DNA of 64,000 bases from Microbacterium hydrocarbonoxydans (GCF_000956475.1 NZ_JYJB01000009.1:496001-560000), one strand, 5' to 3'; counted from the stretch's first letter, positions 35,928 to 44,973 are shown. Program-made: numbers and translations. The notes: generated from the letters alone by a model not told the origin.

Positions 35928-37526
35928 ATGACCCGAACGCTCTCGATCTGGCGCTGGCAGCTCATCTTCACGGCCGGGATGATCGCCATCGCGGTCGCGA
36001 TCGCGGCCTTCATCCCGCGCACCTTCGGCAACCCGTACGTGGTGTCGGGATTCGGCACAGTGCTCGCGACGACGGTCGTCACCATCGCCGCGCCCTGGTC
36101 GCGGCTGCCTCGATGGACGGCGGCGCTCGTGCCCTTCCTCGACGCCTTGGCAATCGGCCTGACGACGAATGTCGCAGAGATCCGGCTCGGGTTCCTGTGG
36201 GTGTTCCCGATCACCTGGCTCGCCGCGTTCTTCACCCTGCCCTGGATCTTCGGATGCATCGGCTTCATCATGCTGTGCCTGGTGCTGTTCTCGGGGCACA
36301 GCGGCACGCAGACCGATGTCGTCCTGCGGGTGCTGACGGTGCTCATCACGCTGAGCTTCCTCGGAGTGTCGATCCGGCTCGGCATGCGCAGAGCGCGCGC
36401 CTCGGGTCGCCTGCTCAAGCGGCAGTCCGAGCAGGCGGCCCGTGCGGCTGAGCGTGCAGAGACCCAGCAGCTGCGCGTGACGCAGATCATCGACGCACTC
36501 GACATCGCCCTCGTGGTCGTCACGGCGGGCGGCCGCATCGTGAAGATGAACGACGCCTACCGTGTGCTCTACGGCCGCGACCGGTTCGGCGCCGTGCTGC
36601 CGTCGGCGTCGGTCGAGTACGACGATCGCCGGGGAAATCCGGTTCCCCCTGAGCGGACGACGCTCGCCCGCGCGTCGGCGGGCCAGCTGCTCGCGGGGGA
36701 GCGGGTGTGGCTGTTCGACAGTGAAGGAGCCTGGCATGCCCTCGACGTCAGCACGCACGCGATGGCGGGCGACACCGAGCCGACCACCCTCGTGATCATC
36801 GACGACGTGACAGCGCTGATCGAGGCGGACGAGGAGCGCGCGGCGATCACGGCCGTCGTCTCTCACGAACTGCGCAATCCGCTCACCGCCATCATCGGTC
36901 ACGCCGATCTGCTTCTCGAGCGCGATGACCTGCCGGAGCGAGTGCGAGGGCAGCTCGAGGTCATCATGAACGCGGGAGAGCGGATGCAGCGGCTCGTCAC
37001 GAGCGCGCTCGACGATCCGCGCTCCGACGACACCGAGCATCGTCCGGTCGATCTGCGCGACGTGGTCGACGCCTCGGCGGCATCCTTCGCCGCGATCGCG
37101 GCCGCAGCCGGCATCGCCCTCGAGGTCGGCGGAGCCCGAGAGGTGACCATCCTGGGCGACGCGTTCCGGCTGCGGCAGGTGCTCGACAACCTGCTCAGCA
37201 ATGCGCTCAAGTACACCTCCGCCCATGGCACGGTGACCGTGACGCTCGCCGATGCCCCTGCTCCCGAGATCGTCATCGCCGACACCGGCGGGGGCATCGC
37301 CGAGAACGACCTCGCCCGACTTTTCGAGCCGTACTTCCGCACGGAGTCGGCGATCCGCGCAGGCATCCCGGGCACCGGCTTGGGAATGGGCATCGCCCGC
37401 GACATCGTCGCGCTGCACGGCGGAACCATCGAGGTTGCCAGCGTGGTCGGCGACGGCACGCGTGTGATCCTGAGATTCCCCGCCCCGCCGGCACCCCGGC
37501 CCGACGACCCGAAGGCCGATTCATGA
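35928..37526 (+). CDS. Membrane sensor histidine kinase
   Basis: 532 residues from the ATG at 35928 after GAGGAAGAGGGGG. There are about six N-terminal helices (10-155) with short loops. A cytoplasmic coiled segment (about 155-185) and a PAS-like domain (about 185-300, IIDALDIALVVVTAGGRIVKMNDAYR) follow. The H-box is VVSHELRNPLTAI with H313, and the HATPase has DNLLSNALKYT, DTGGGIAENDLARLFEP and GTGLGMGI. No large periplasmic sensor is present, so it probably senses through the membrane or by the PAS domain. Its stop overlaps the next start (ATGA), placing a degenerate GGDEF-like protein in the same signalling unit. Confidence 0.93.
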   Translation: MTRTLSIWRWQLIFTAGMIAIAVAIAAFIPRTFGNPYVVSGFGTVLATTVVTIAAPWSRLPRWTAALVPFLDALAIGLTTNVAEIRLGFLWVFPITWLAAFFTLPWIFGCIGFIMLCLVLFSGHSGTQTDVVLRVLTVLITLSFLGVSIRLGMRRARASGRLLKRQSEQAARAAERAETQQLRVTQIIDALDIALVVVTAGGRIVKMNDAYRVLYGRDRFGAVLPSASVEYDDRRGNPVPPERTTLARASAGQLLAGERVWLFDSEGAWHALDVSTHAMAGDTEPTTLVIIDDVTALIEADEERAAITAVVSHELRNPLTAIIGHADLLLERDDLPERVRGQLEVIMNAGERMQRLVTSALDDPRSDDTEHRPVDLRDVVDASAASFAAIAAAAGIALEVGGAREVTILGDAFRLRQVLDNLLSNALKYTSAHGTVTVTLADAPAPEIVIADTGGGIAENDLARLFEPYFRTESAIRAGIPGTGLGMGIARDIVALHGGTIEVASVVGDGTRVILRFPAPPAPRPDDPKADS

Positions 37527-38680
37527 CCGGAGCAGCGCTCGCCCCGCTCAACATCGACGTCACGACCAGCATGGTGGCCGTCGTCACCGCCCTGGCCGTG
37601 CTGGTCTTCGGGCTTGCCACTCTGGCCAAGCCCAGTCGTGCGACCGTCGCGTGGGGCGTCGCCTACGCGATCGGGATCTTCGGCGCGTACCTCTGGCTGG
37701 GCGGATACCAGCTCGACGATCCCGTGATGCGTGCGGGCGCCTCGGCCACCCTGTTCAGCTTCGAGCCGCTGGTGTGGTGGGGGCTGCGCGCCTTCGCCCG
37801 TCGACGGCCGATCTCCTGGCCGGTCATCGCCTTCATGGTGCTCGGACCGGTGCTCCTGCTGACCACGGCGGGCTCTCCGATCTACCAGATCGCATTCCGG
37901 GTGCTCTTCCTCGTCGCGAGCATCTTCGCAGCCCTCGTCGTCTACGAGCTGATCCGGCTGAGGAACGTGCCGCGCGACATCACGATGCCGCTCCTGCTCG
38001 CCTCGGCGATGTTCGTGCTGCTCGCGGTCACGGCGGCCGTTTCCGCAGTGACGGTCCGCGGCCTCACGGCGGAGCAGCAGATGGGCATCCTCCGCGGGAC
38101 GAACAGCACAGGCGCGATCGTGCTGAGCGCATGCGCGGCCTTCACGCTCATCCTCCTGGTCAGAACGGATGCCGACGCCGCCAGCCGTGCGCACGACGAC
38201 GCCGAGCGGCTGCGTCGCCGACTCGCTCGCGCGCACGCCAGGGGAGAGGAGGACTGGTCGGTGCTGGCAGTGCACCTCGACGATCCCGTCGACCTGCGCG
38301 ACGCCCTCACGATCGGGACGTTCGCCGAGCTGATCGCGCGGCACCGCGCCGGCATCGAGAAGTCTCTGCCCGCGTCCGCCGACATCCACGTCGTCGACGA
38401 CACCACGACCGTGATCGTGATCAACGCGGGCGACGAAGCCGTGGCTCACCACATCCGCGACATGCTCTCGCGCATCTCGTCGGTCGACGACGAGGCGGCG
38501 GCCGGCCCCCGGCTCTCGGCGAGCGTCGGATGGGCGCCGGCGTCGGCGCTCGGATTCGACTACGACGTGCTGCTCGCAGCGGCAGGCCTCGCGGCCCTCG
38601 ACGCCCGGGCCCGCGGCGGCGACCGCTGGGCGCGCGCGGACAGGCCGGCCCCGGCATCCCCGGCTAACCTGGAAGCGTGA
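37523..38680 (+). CDS. Membrane protein with a degenerate GGDEF-like C-terminal domain
   Basis: 385 residues with about seven membrane helices (15-225). A short coiled linker (about 225-245, ASRAHDDAERLRRRLARA) leads to a soluble domain (about 250-375). This domain ends SASVGWAPASAL...YDVLLAAAGLAALDARARGGDRW, which resembles the C-terminal half of diguanylate cyclases, where a similar SVG strand and AD-x-ALY-x-AK helix occur. The signature GG(D/E)EF loop is not seen; its place holds DDTTTVIVINAGDEAV. It is therefore probably catalytically dead and may bind nucleotide or act as a partner. Overlaps the kinase stop and the tsaB GTG, so it is co-expressed with both. Confidence 0.7.
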   Translation: MTGAALAPLNIDVTTSMVAVVTALAVLVFGLATLAKPSRATVAWGVAYAIGIFGAYLWLGGYQLDDPVMRAGASATLFSFEPLVWWGLRAFARRRPISWPVIAFMVLGPVLLLTTAGSPIYQIAFRVLFLVASIFAALVVYELIRLRNVPRDITMPLLLASAMFVLLAVTAAVSAVTVRGLTAEQQMGILRGTNSTGAIVLSACAAFTLILLVRTDADAASRAHDDAERLRRRLARAHARGEEDWSVLAVHLDDPVDLRDALTIGTFAELIARHRAGIEKSLPASADIHVVDDTTTVIVINAGDEAVAHHIRDMLSRISSVDDEAAAGPRLSASVGWAPASALGFDYDVLLAAAGLAALDARARGGDRWARADRPAPASPANLEA

Positions 38681-39288
38681 TCCTCGCCGTCGACACCTCT
38701 CTCGGTACTGCCGTCGCCGTCATCGACGACGACGGCGCTCTTCGCGCCGAAGCCGCCACGAGTGACCCCCTCGGCCACGCCGAGGTCATCGGCGACCTCC
38801 TGGTGCGCGTTCTCGACGAGGCCGGCGCGGGCGAGATCACGCACGTCGTGTCGGGCATGGGGCCAGGGCCCTTCACCGGGCTCCGCATCGGCATCGCCGC
38901 CGCTCGCACCTTCGCTCTGGGCCGCGGCATCCCCGTGATCCCCGTGCCGAGTCACTTGGCCGCCGCCCTCACGCATACGGGCGAGGGCCGCTTCGCGATC
39001 GTGACCGACGCGCGCCGCCGCGAGGTCGCGATCACGGTGTTCGACGGGACGGATGCCGACGGCGTCCCCGCCGTCGTGGCGGACACCGTGCTCGTGCCCG
39101 CTTCTGTCGCCGACGCGCATCTCGCCGGCGTGCGGCGCATCGACGTCGCGACCATTTCCGGCGCCGACCTGGCCAGGGTGGGGGCGCGCGCGCTCGCCGC
39201 GGGGCGTACGCTGACGGGCGACGAGCCTCTGTACATGCGCCACCCCGACGTCGTGGTGCCGGGGGCTCCGAAGAAGGTGGGGCTGTGA
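38677..39288 (+). CDS. tsaB: tRNA threonylcarbamoyladenosine biosynthesis protein TsaB
   Basis: 203 residues of the ASKHA fold without full catalytic residues, as expected for TsaB. N-terminal LAVDTSLGTAVAVI and GMGPGPFTGLRIGIAAARTFALG are diagnostic. It forms a complex with TsaD and TsaE that installs t6A at position 37 of ANN-decoding tRNAs. GTG start overlaps the upstream stop (GTGA), and its own stop overlaps rimI the same way. Confidence 0.95.
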   Translation: MILAVDTSLGTAVAVIDDDGALRAEAATSDPLGHAEVIGDLLVRVLDEAGAGEITHVVSGMGPGPFTGLRIGIAAARTFALGRGIPVIPVPSHLAAALTHTGEGRFAIVTDARRREVAITVFDGTDADGVPAVVADTVLVPASVADAHLAGVRRIDVATISGADLARVGARALAAGRTLTGDEPLYMRHPDVVVPGAPKKVGL

Positions 39289-39854
39289 CTCTCCGAGCAG
39301 CCACGCCTGACGATCTCGCCGGCATCATGGCGATCGAGCAGGCGTCCTTTCCGACCGACGCATGGAGCGTCGAGGCGATGGCCGCCGAGCTCGCCTCGCC
39401 GCACAACCGCTATCTCGTCGACGAGGCGGAGGGGCTGGTGATCGGCTACGGCGGCGTGCGCGCGCTCGAGGGCGGGGCGGATGCCGACATCCAGACCATC
39501 GCCTTCGACGCCGCCCAGCGTGGCAGGGGTCTCGGGCGGGCGCTGCTGCGGGCCCTGCTCGCCGCCGCGGCGGAGCGCGGAGCGCGGGAGGTGTTCCTCG
39601 AGGTGCGCGCCGACAACCCCGCAGCCGAGGGACTGTACCGCTCGGAGGGGTTCGAGGAGATCGGACGGCGCCCCGGCTACTATCAGCCGGATGACGTGGA
39701 CGCGATCGTGATGAGGCTCGACCTCCGGAACAGGGGAACGAACCTCCACCGTTCGTTGAGCGAGGAGCGCAGCGACGACGGGCTCCACCGGTCGTTGAGC
39801 GAGGAGCGCAGCGACGAGACGAAACGCAGTGACCGTACGGAGGGACAGGAATGA
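39285..39854 (+). CDS. rimI: Ribosomal protein S18-alanine N-acetyltransferase with repeat-derived tail
   Basis: 189 residues. The GNAT core (1-147) includes the acetyl-CoA loop [16 protein letters not shown] and the C-terminal [19 protein letters not shown]. RimI acetylates the N-terminal alanine of S18 and is normally about 150 residues. Residues 148-189 are an extra tail encoded by two repeat copies: a 13-residue direct repeat ([13 protein letters not shown], then [13 protein letters not shown]) from a 39-base duplication at about 39744-39821. The repeats push the stop past the element, and the ATGA overlap with tsaD is kept. The tail is hydrophilic and probably disordered. Confidence 0.93.
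   Translation: MTLRAATPDDLAGIMAIEQASFPTDAWSVEAMAAELASPHNRYLVDEAEGLVIGYGGVRALEGGADADIQTIAFDAAQRGRGLGRALLRALLAAAAERGAREVFLEVRADNPAAEGLYRSEGFEEIGRRPGYYQPDDVDAIVMRLDLRNRGTNLHRSLSEERSDDGLHRSLSEERSDETKRSDRTEGQE
39744..39826 (+). repeat. Two direct copies of the dispersed repeat inside rimI
   Basis: Copies at 39751-39778 and 39790-39826, both plus orientation, within a 39-base direct duplication beginning CTCCACCG. The second is complete through GAGACGAAACG, and the first lacks that end. They encode the C-terminal tail of RimI. Confidence 0.88.
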
Positions 39855-40912
39855 GCGAGCCCCTGGTCCTCGGCATCGAGACGAGCTGCGACGAGACCGG
39901 CATCGGCATCGTCCGCGGCCGCACGCTGCTGTCGAACACGATCGCATCGAGCATGGACGAGCACGCGCGCTACGGCGGCGTCGTGCCGGAGGTCGCGGCG
40001 CGCGCCCACCTCGAGGCGCTGCAGCCGTCGATCGATGCGGCGCTCGCGGAGGCGGGCGTCGGTCTCGACGACCTCGACGCCGTCGCCGTCACGAGCGGTC
40101 CTGGCCTCGCCGGAGCCCTCATGGTCGGTGTCGGCGCGGCGAAGGGCCTGGCAGTCTCGATCGGCAAGCCGCTGTACGCCGTGAACCATCTCGTCGGGCA
40201 CATCGCCGCCGACATCCTCACGCCCGACACGGAGCCGCTCGAGTACCCCACCGTGGCGCTGCTCGTCTCCGGCGGACACACCTCCCTGCTGCACGTGCGC
40301 GATCTCACAACCGATGTCGAACTGCTCGGCGAGACCGTCGACGATGCGGCGGGAGAGGCCTTCGACAAGGTCGCGCGGCTGCTGTCGCTGCCCTACCCGG
40401 GCGGCCCGGAGATCGACAGGGCGGCGCTCGACGGCGATCCGAAGGCGATCCGGTTCCCTCGCGGCCTGTCGAAGGCATCCGACCTGGCGAAGCACCGCTA
40501 CGATTTCTCGTTCTCCGGTCTCAAGACCGCGGTCGCCCGCTGGGTCGAGCGATGCGAGGCCGAGGGGGTCGAGGTGCCGGTGGCCGACGTCGCCGCGAGC
40601 TTCCGCGAGGCAGTGGTCGACGTGCTCGTGACGAAGGCGCTCGCCGCCTGCGCAGACCTCGGCGTGCCGCGTCTGCTGCTCGGCGGGGGAGTGATCGCCA
40701 ACCGGCGCCTGCGTGACGTCGCGCTGGAGCGCGCCGAGGCTGCAGGCGTCACGGTGCGCATCCCTCCGCTCGCGCTGTGCACCGACAACGGCGCCATGAT
40801 CGCCGCTCTCGCCGCCGAGCTGATCTCCTCGGGACGCCGGCCCTCGACTCTTTCCTTCGGTGCAGACTCGACTCTTCCTGTCACCGAGATCCAGGTGGCC
40901 GAACGATCATGA
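39851..40912 (+). CDS. tsaD: tRNA N6-adenosine threonylcarbamoyltransferase TsaD
   Basis: 353 residues. N-terminal [14 protein letters not shown], the metal-binding histidines in VNHLVGHI with the preceding [22 protein letters not shown] and C-terminal [12 protein letters not shown] are diagnostic. TsaD transfers the threonylcarbamoyl group to A37 of tRNA, working with TsaB (38677) and TsaE (34395). ATG start overlaps the rimI stop; the stop overlaps the DUF4190 gene. Confidence 0.97.
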   Translation: MSEPLVLGIETSCDETGIGIVRGRTLLSNTIASSMDEHARYGGVVPEVAARAHLEALQPSIDAALAEAGVGLDDLDAVAVTSGPGLAGALMVGVGAAKGLAVSIGKPLYAVNHLVGHIAADILTPDTEPLEYPTVALLVSGGHTSLLHVRDLTTDVELLGETVDDAAGEAFDKVARLLSLPYPGGPEIDRAALDGDPKAIRFPRGLSKASDLAKHRYDFSFSGLKTAVARWVERCEAEGVEVPVADVAASFREAVVDVLVTKALAACADLGVPRLLLGGGVIANRRLRDVALERAEAAGVTVRIPPLALCTDNGAMIAALAAELISSGRRPSTLSFGADSTLPVTEIQVAERS

Positions 40913-41373
40913 CCATGTCGGACGACGGGCTGCACGCCCGCATCGAGAAGCCCAGCGGCGAGGTCGAGCGACCCGCCGGGGCGGCTCGGCTGCCCGGCGC
41001 CCGTCGAGAGGGGTACACCAAGCTCCCCACCGGACCGGTCGGCATCGAGCCCGTCGTCGCGACCGGACCACACCTCGAAGCCGACGACGAGGTCGAGGAG
41101 TGGTCGCCGACCGATACGCCCGCTCGCGTCGATGACGCCCGGCTCGCCCCGTGGGCGCTGCTCGCGGCCATCGTGGCGCTGTGCGCCTCGTTCTTCGTGG
41201 GCTGGGGCATTCCCGTGGCCATCGTCGCGGTGATCGCCGCGATCATGTCGCTTCGGCGCCCGCTGGAGAACCATGCGATGGCGCGCTGGGCGCTCGTGCT
41301 CGGCCTGACGGCCACCGCATACAGCCTGGGCTGGCTGGTCTGGGCCGGCCTGCAGTTCGAACGGCTCGGATAA
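40909..41373 (+). CDS. DUF4190-like small membrane protein
   Basis: 154 residues from the ATG at 40909, overlapping the tsaD stop (ATGA). A hydrophilic N-terminal 75 residues rich in Pro, Glu and Arg precedes two or three helices (about 80-148). The segment [29 protein letters not shown] then [18 protein letters not shown] resembles the DUF4190 two-helix hairpin, in which a small loop follows the first helices. No function is established for the family. It is translationally tied to tsaD, though a tRNA role is unlikely. Confidence 0.65.
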   Translation: MTMSDDGLHARIEKPSGEVERPAGAARLPGARREGYTKLPTGPVGIEPVVATGPHLEADDEVEEWSPTDTPARVDDARLAPWALLAAIVALCASFFVGWGIPVAIVAVIAAIMSLRRPLENHAMARWALVLGLTATAYSLGWLVWAGLQFERLG

Positions 41374-41377
41374 GCGG

Positions 41378-42448
41378 ATGCCGGATGCCGAGACCCTCGC
41401 CGAGCTGCGATCGCTGCAGGAGCGTGCGTACGGTCGCGCCGGCGGTCTCTCCGAAGCCGAAGTCGCCCGCCTGGCGGAGCTGGAGCACTCGCCGGTCCCT
41501 GAGCGAGCAGCGACGCGTCCAGACGTAGAGCCGTCGACGCCGCCCGCCTCATCCCCGGTCGTTGAGCGAGGGCCGACGCATCGAGACGACGGGCCCTCAA
41601 CGCCGCCCGCCTCATCCCCGGTCGTTGAGCGAGGGAGCGAAGCGACCGGACGCCGTGCTGAGCGAGGAAGTAAGCTCCGGCGCTGGGTCATCCCTGCCGC
41701 GATCGTCATCGCGATTCTCCTCGGCGTGCTGCTCGGCTGGGTGCTGTTCTCTCCGCGCGCTCCGCAGCCCGTGCCGCTGAGCGCGGAGCAGCAGTCCTGG
41801 CAGGACGACATCCTCGCGTCGGCCGTCTACGACCCGGGCTCCGTGCGGGCCATCGGCGAGGAGGACGGAACCATCATCTGGTTCGCAACCCGCGACGACG
41901 GCGGCATCGTGTGCGCGATCATCAGCGACGGAGTCACGACGGCGCCGGCCTGCCGGGAGCACGACGCCGCGATGATGCTCGGCATCCAGACGAGTCTGAG
42001 GCGAGAGGTCGAGGGCGGCGAAGGGCTGGTCGAGGCACAGGTGCAGTTCGACGCCGAAGGCGATCCTGCGGTGCTGAGCTCGAACTCCCTGATCGGCGGG
42101 GACCGAGGCGGCGGGTACGCGAACGAGACAGAGCAGCGCACAGCCGAGCTGCTGATGGCGAGCGGCTACACGCCGACCTCGCTGACGGTCGTCGGCCACG
42201 ACGGCGACGTGCCGCTCTGGACCGGCCTGGACATCGAGACAGGGCGCTGGTGCCTGATCTACGACGGTTCTTCTACCCCGGTCGAAGCCGCCTGCGACGA
42301 CGACGGCACCCAGGTCAGCAGCGGGGGCTCGCTCGGGCTGACGCGCGTCGATGTCGACGCCGGGACCTCGACCACCTTCGAGTATCGCTTCGGCCCTGGC
42401 GCCCCCTATCTCGAGATCACGAGGAACTCCGATGGCTCCGCTCCCTGA
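41378..42448 (+). CDS. Single-pass membrane protein, first of a tandem paralogous pair, with repeat-derived linker
   Basis: 356 residues. The cytoplasmic N-terminus carries ELRSLQERAYGRAGGLSEAE, which recurs in the next protein. A linker (about 45-95) is built from two 21-residue units beginning PSTPPASSPVVERG, encoded by repeat copies at 41557-41589 and 41620-41650. A helix (103-124) and an extracytoplasmic domain (130-356) follow, with cysteines at CAIISD, ACREHD, WCLIYD and AACDDD in paired spacing. No family is recognised. The layout suggests a surface or sensor protein. It overlaps the paralog by 17 bases. Confidence 0.75.
   Translation: MPDAETLAELRSLQERAYGRAGGLSEAEVARLAELEHSPVPERAATRPDVEPSTPPASSPVVERGPTHRDDGPSTPPASSPVVERGSEATGRRAERGSKLRRWVIPAAIVIAILLGVLLGWVLFSPRAPQPVPLSAEQQSWQDDILASAVYDPGSVRAIGEEDGTIIWFATRDDGGIVCAIISDGVTTAPACREHDAAMMLGIQTSLRREVEGGEGLVEAQVQFDAEGDPAVLSSNSLIGGDRGGGYANETEQRTAELLMASGYTPTSLTVVGHDGDVPLWTGLDIETGRWCLIYDGSSTPVEAACDDDGTQVSSGGSLGLTRVDVDAGTSTTFEYRFGPGAPYLEITRNSDGSAP
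41557..41650 (+). repeat. Two direct copies of the dispersed repeat in the linker of the first paralog
   Basis: Copies at 41557-41589 and 41620-41650 (plus orientation) lie within a 63-base direct duplication, which adds 21 codons. The shared flank is CGCCGCCCGCCTCATCCCC. Both encode SSPVVERG. Confidence 0.87.
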
Positions 42449-43652
42449 ATCGGATGAGCTGCGAGCGCTGCAGCAGAAGGCCTACGGCCGCGGAGGCGGA
42501 CTGACGGAAGCCGAGGCCGCGCGTCTCCGCGCGCTCGAGGCCCTCGGGTCTGGCCACGACGTCCCCGAGGAGCCTTCGGCGCCACCGGTCGTCGAGCGAG
42601 GAAGCGCAGCGACCGAGCGCGGTGCTGAGCGAGCGGAGCGAGTCGACGCGACGACACGCGTGACCGTGCCTCCGCCTCAGGTGACAGAGCTGTCCTCACC
42701 GCGTTTCGTCTCGCCTGCGGCTCGCTCAACGACCGAGGGAGTGCCGGCCGCCTCGACGACCGAGGGAGTGCCGGCCGCCTCGCCCGTCGCGGCCTCTTCC
42801 TGGCGCCAGGACCTGCGCCGGCACGGGAAGGCCGTGGCCGCGGCATCCGCTCTCCTCCTCCTCGTCGGAATCGGCACCGGCTGGGCGCTGTTCGCGCCGC
42901 GTGTGCGCGACGCCGTTGCACTCACCGCCGAAGAGGTGCAGCACAAGCTCGAACTCGATGAGGAATACGACTTCGACGAGGGCACGCTGCGCGCGGTCGT
43001 GCGGGACGATGACGCGCTGGTCTGGTTCGGCACGCAGAGCGACGGAGAGCAGAGCTGTCTCGTGCTCGACGCGGCAGAGCAGACGCAGCTGGGCTGCTCG
43101 CCGACCGACGGCATCAACACGGTCTACGGAATGAACGCCACCATCACCCTTCCGCCGGATGAGGACGCGGCGGAGGGCGACTTCGGGACGTCGATCAACG
43201 CGTACGGGATGCTGTCGTCGACCGGCGAGCCCATGGTGGCCATTCAGCGCTGGGATCAGGACGCGTCTGTGCTCGACCAGTTCGAGGGAGACGAGCGTAC
43301 ACGTGCGCAGGAGCTCATCGACGAGGGCTTCGAGGCCGGACTCTCGCTCGCCGGGTACGTGCGCGGTGAGCCCGCCTGGATCGCCTATCGGTTCACGGAT
43401 TCGAGCGAGAACGAACGCTGCCTGATCGTCGACGCGCTCGACGGGATCGTCTGCGGATCGGAGTCCGACACTCTGACGGACGGATTGACGATCACAGGCG
43501 ACGGCGATGGGGGGCGCATCGACGTCTCGGCGGGGTTCACGAACTGGGGCCAGCCGTATCTCACGGTGACCGAGAATCCCGGCGGCGCGTCGACGACGGT
43601 CATCGACACCGAGACCGGCGACCCGATCGAGGTGACCGACCCCGAGGGCTGA
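42432..43652 (+). CDS. Single-pass membrane protein, second of a tandem paralogous pair, with repeat-derived linker
   Basis: 406 residues from the ATG at 42432, inside the end of the preceding gene. The N-terminal ELRALQQKAYGRGGGLTEAE copies that of the first paralog. The linker (about 50-120) holds repeat-encoded PPVVERGSAATERG and PRFVSPAARSTT, then a duplicated STTEGVPAA. The helix is at 134-155 (ALLLLVGIGTGWALFAPR), followed by an acidic extracytoplasmic domain with ALVWFGTQSDGEQSCLV, matching TIIWFATRDDGGIVCAI of the partner. Cysteines are again paired. The function is unknown; the pair may act as a heteromer. Confidence 0.75.
   Translation: MAPLPESDELRALQQKAYGRGGGLTEAEAARLRALEALGSGHDVPEEPSAPPVVERGSAATERGAERAERVDATTRVTVPPPQVTELSSPRFVSPAARSTTEGVPAASTTEGVPAASPVAASSWRQDLRRHGKAVAAASALLLLVGIGTGWALFAPRVRDAVALTAEEVQHKLELDEEYDFDEGTLRAVVRDDDALVWFGTQSDGEQSCLVLDAAEQTQLGCSPTDGINTVYGMNATITLPPDEDAAEGDFGTSINAYGMLSSTGEPMVAIQRWDQDASVLDQFEGDERTRAQELIDEGFEAGLSLAGYVRGEPAWIAYRFTDSSENERCLIVDALDGIVCGSESDTLTDGLTITGDGDGGRIDVSAGFTNWGQPYLTVTENPGGASTTVIDTETGDPIEVTDPEG
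42587..42734. repeat. Three copies of the dispersed repeat in the linker of the second paralog
   Basis: Long-subtype copy at 42587-42618 (+), a diverged copy at 42622-42658 (+) and a copy at 42702-42734 (-). The minus copy is followed by a 27-base tandem duplication containing GACCGAGGGAGTGCCGGCCG. Confidence 0.8.
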
Positions 43653-43653
43653 C

Positions 43654-44931
43654 CTACGGCGCCGGCACTCGGTCGGCGAGGATCGCGAGCCGCTGGGAGC
43701 CGATGCGGGTGAGGATGAGGGTCGCCGACTCGGCGCCCTTCAGCTTGAGCTTCTTCCGGAAGGCGGCGGGATCGACGTCCATGCCGCGCTTCTTGATCTC
43801 GACCGTTCCGATGCCGTTGCGCGTCAGCACGGCGCTGATCGCCGCAGGCTTCGCCGGCATGGTCTCGCGCACACGGAACGACTGCACGAACGGGCTCGTC
43901 AGAGCGGCATCCGACGTGAGATACGCGATGTGCGGATCGAGCATTCCGGCGTCGAGGCTGCGCGCCACATCGCCGATCAGGCGGGCGCGGATCACCGCTC
44001 CGTCGGGCTCGTGCAGGTACGCGCCCAGCTCGCGCACGGGCGCGTCTTCGGCATCGGCTGCCGCCGTGAGCTCGTAAGAGCGGTCGCCGCGGATGATCAG
44101 AGCGGAGCGACGGATTCCGTCACGCGCGAGCACTCCGGTCCACACGACGAGCTCGACCACGCTGCCGTCGGCGCTCACCCACTGCGCCTCGCAGTCGTCG
44201 GGGAGCGCGTCGCGGTCGTGCGCGGGACCGAGCTTCATGCCGGTCGGCATCTGCGAGGCGACGTCGAACGCCCAGTCGAGCGAGGGGGAGTAGTCATCGG
44301 CGGAGACGCGACGGGTCTCGCTGTGCCCTGAGGTGCGGCGCGCCGGATCCATCCAGATCGCCTGCCCACCGCCGACTGCCGTGCGTTTCCCTCGGTCTTG
44401 TACGCCCGCCTCGGCGGAATCCGAGGAGTCGGACCGAGGGAGAGGCACACGTCCGAGCGAACCGTACGCGTCTTCGGCCGTGGCGTGGCGCACCTCCGAG
44501 CCGAACGGGGCGAGGTTGAAGGCGGCGATCGCCGAGGTCACCTCGTCGGCGTCGACCGCGAGCACCTCGAGTCCTGCGCCCGCGAATGCGAGAGCATCCC
44601 CGCCGATGCCGCATCCGAGATCGGCCACAGCGGTGATGCCTGCGGCGCGGAGGCGCTGAGCATGGCGGGCGGCGACCGCGAGCCGGGTGGCCTGCTCGAG
44701 ACCCGCGCGGGTGAACAGCATCCGCTGGGCGAACTCTCCGAACTTCGCTCTCGCCTTCGTTCGCAGGTGCGCCTGACCGACCACGGCCGACACGAGATCA
44801 GGGGAGTGCCCGGCAGCTCGGAGCCGCGACACGGCCCGCGCGACCTCGGCGGTCGACTCGATGGGGCCGACGGCGTCGAGCAGCTCCAGGCCGACGGGTG
44901 TGAGCAGGGCTCGCAGCTCGGACATCTCCAC
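43654..44931 (-). CDS. Class I SAM-dependent methyltransferase with THUMP-like C-terminus
   Basis: 425 residues with a GTG start at 44931 (ATG at 44925 is possible). Methyltransferase motif I is DLGCGIGGDALAFA (104-117), followed by EVLAVDAD and the catalytic-type IWMDPARR. A C-terminal part (about 340-425) fits the THUMP-like domain linked to this family. Residues about 162-189 (VPLPRSDSSDSAEAGVQDRG to GGGQ) break the Rossmann core just before the DPARR motif. They are encoded by a nested palindrome at 44389-44440. The substrate is unknown, probably RNA. It converges with the second membrane paralog one base away. Confidence 0.82.
   Translation of the reverse strand: MEMSELRALLTPVGLELLDAVGPIESTAEVARAVSRLRAAGHSPDLVSAVVGQAHLRTKARAKFGEFAQRMLFTRAGLEQATRLAVAARHAQRLRAAGITAVADLGCGIGGDALAFAGAGLEVLAVDADEVTSAIAAFNLAPFGSEVRHATAEDAYGSLGRVPLPRSDSSDSAEAGVQDRGKRTAVGGGQAIWMDPARRTSGHSETRRVSADDYSPSLDWAFDVASQMPTGMKLGPAHDRDALPDDCEAQWVSADGSVVELVVWTGVLARDGIRRSALIIRGDRSYELTAAADAEDAPVRELGAYLHEPDGAVIRARLIGDVARSLDAGMLDPHIAYLTSDAALTSPFVQSFRVRETMPAKPAAISAVLTRNGIGTVEIKKRGMDVDPAAFRKKLKLKGAESATLILTRIGSQRLAILADRVPAP
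44389..44440. repeat. Nested palindrome inserted in the methyltransferase gene
   Basis: Outer arms CCCTCGGTC (44389-44397) and GACCGAGGG (44432-44440); inner arms CCTCGG (44409-44414) and CCGAGG (44421-44426). It differs from the main dispersed repeat but is likewise in frame. No second copy was noticed in the window. Confidence 0.7.
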
Positions 44932-44973
44932 CTGCCCAGCTTAGGTCCCCGGCATGCGGAGTCCAGCGGGGCG

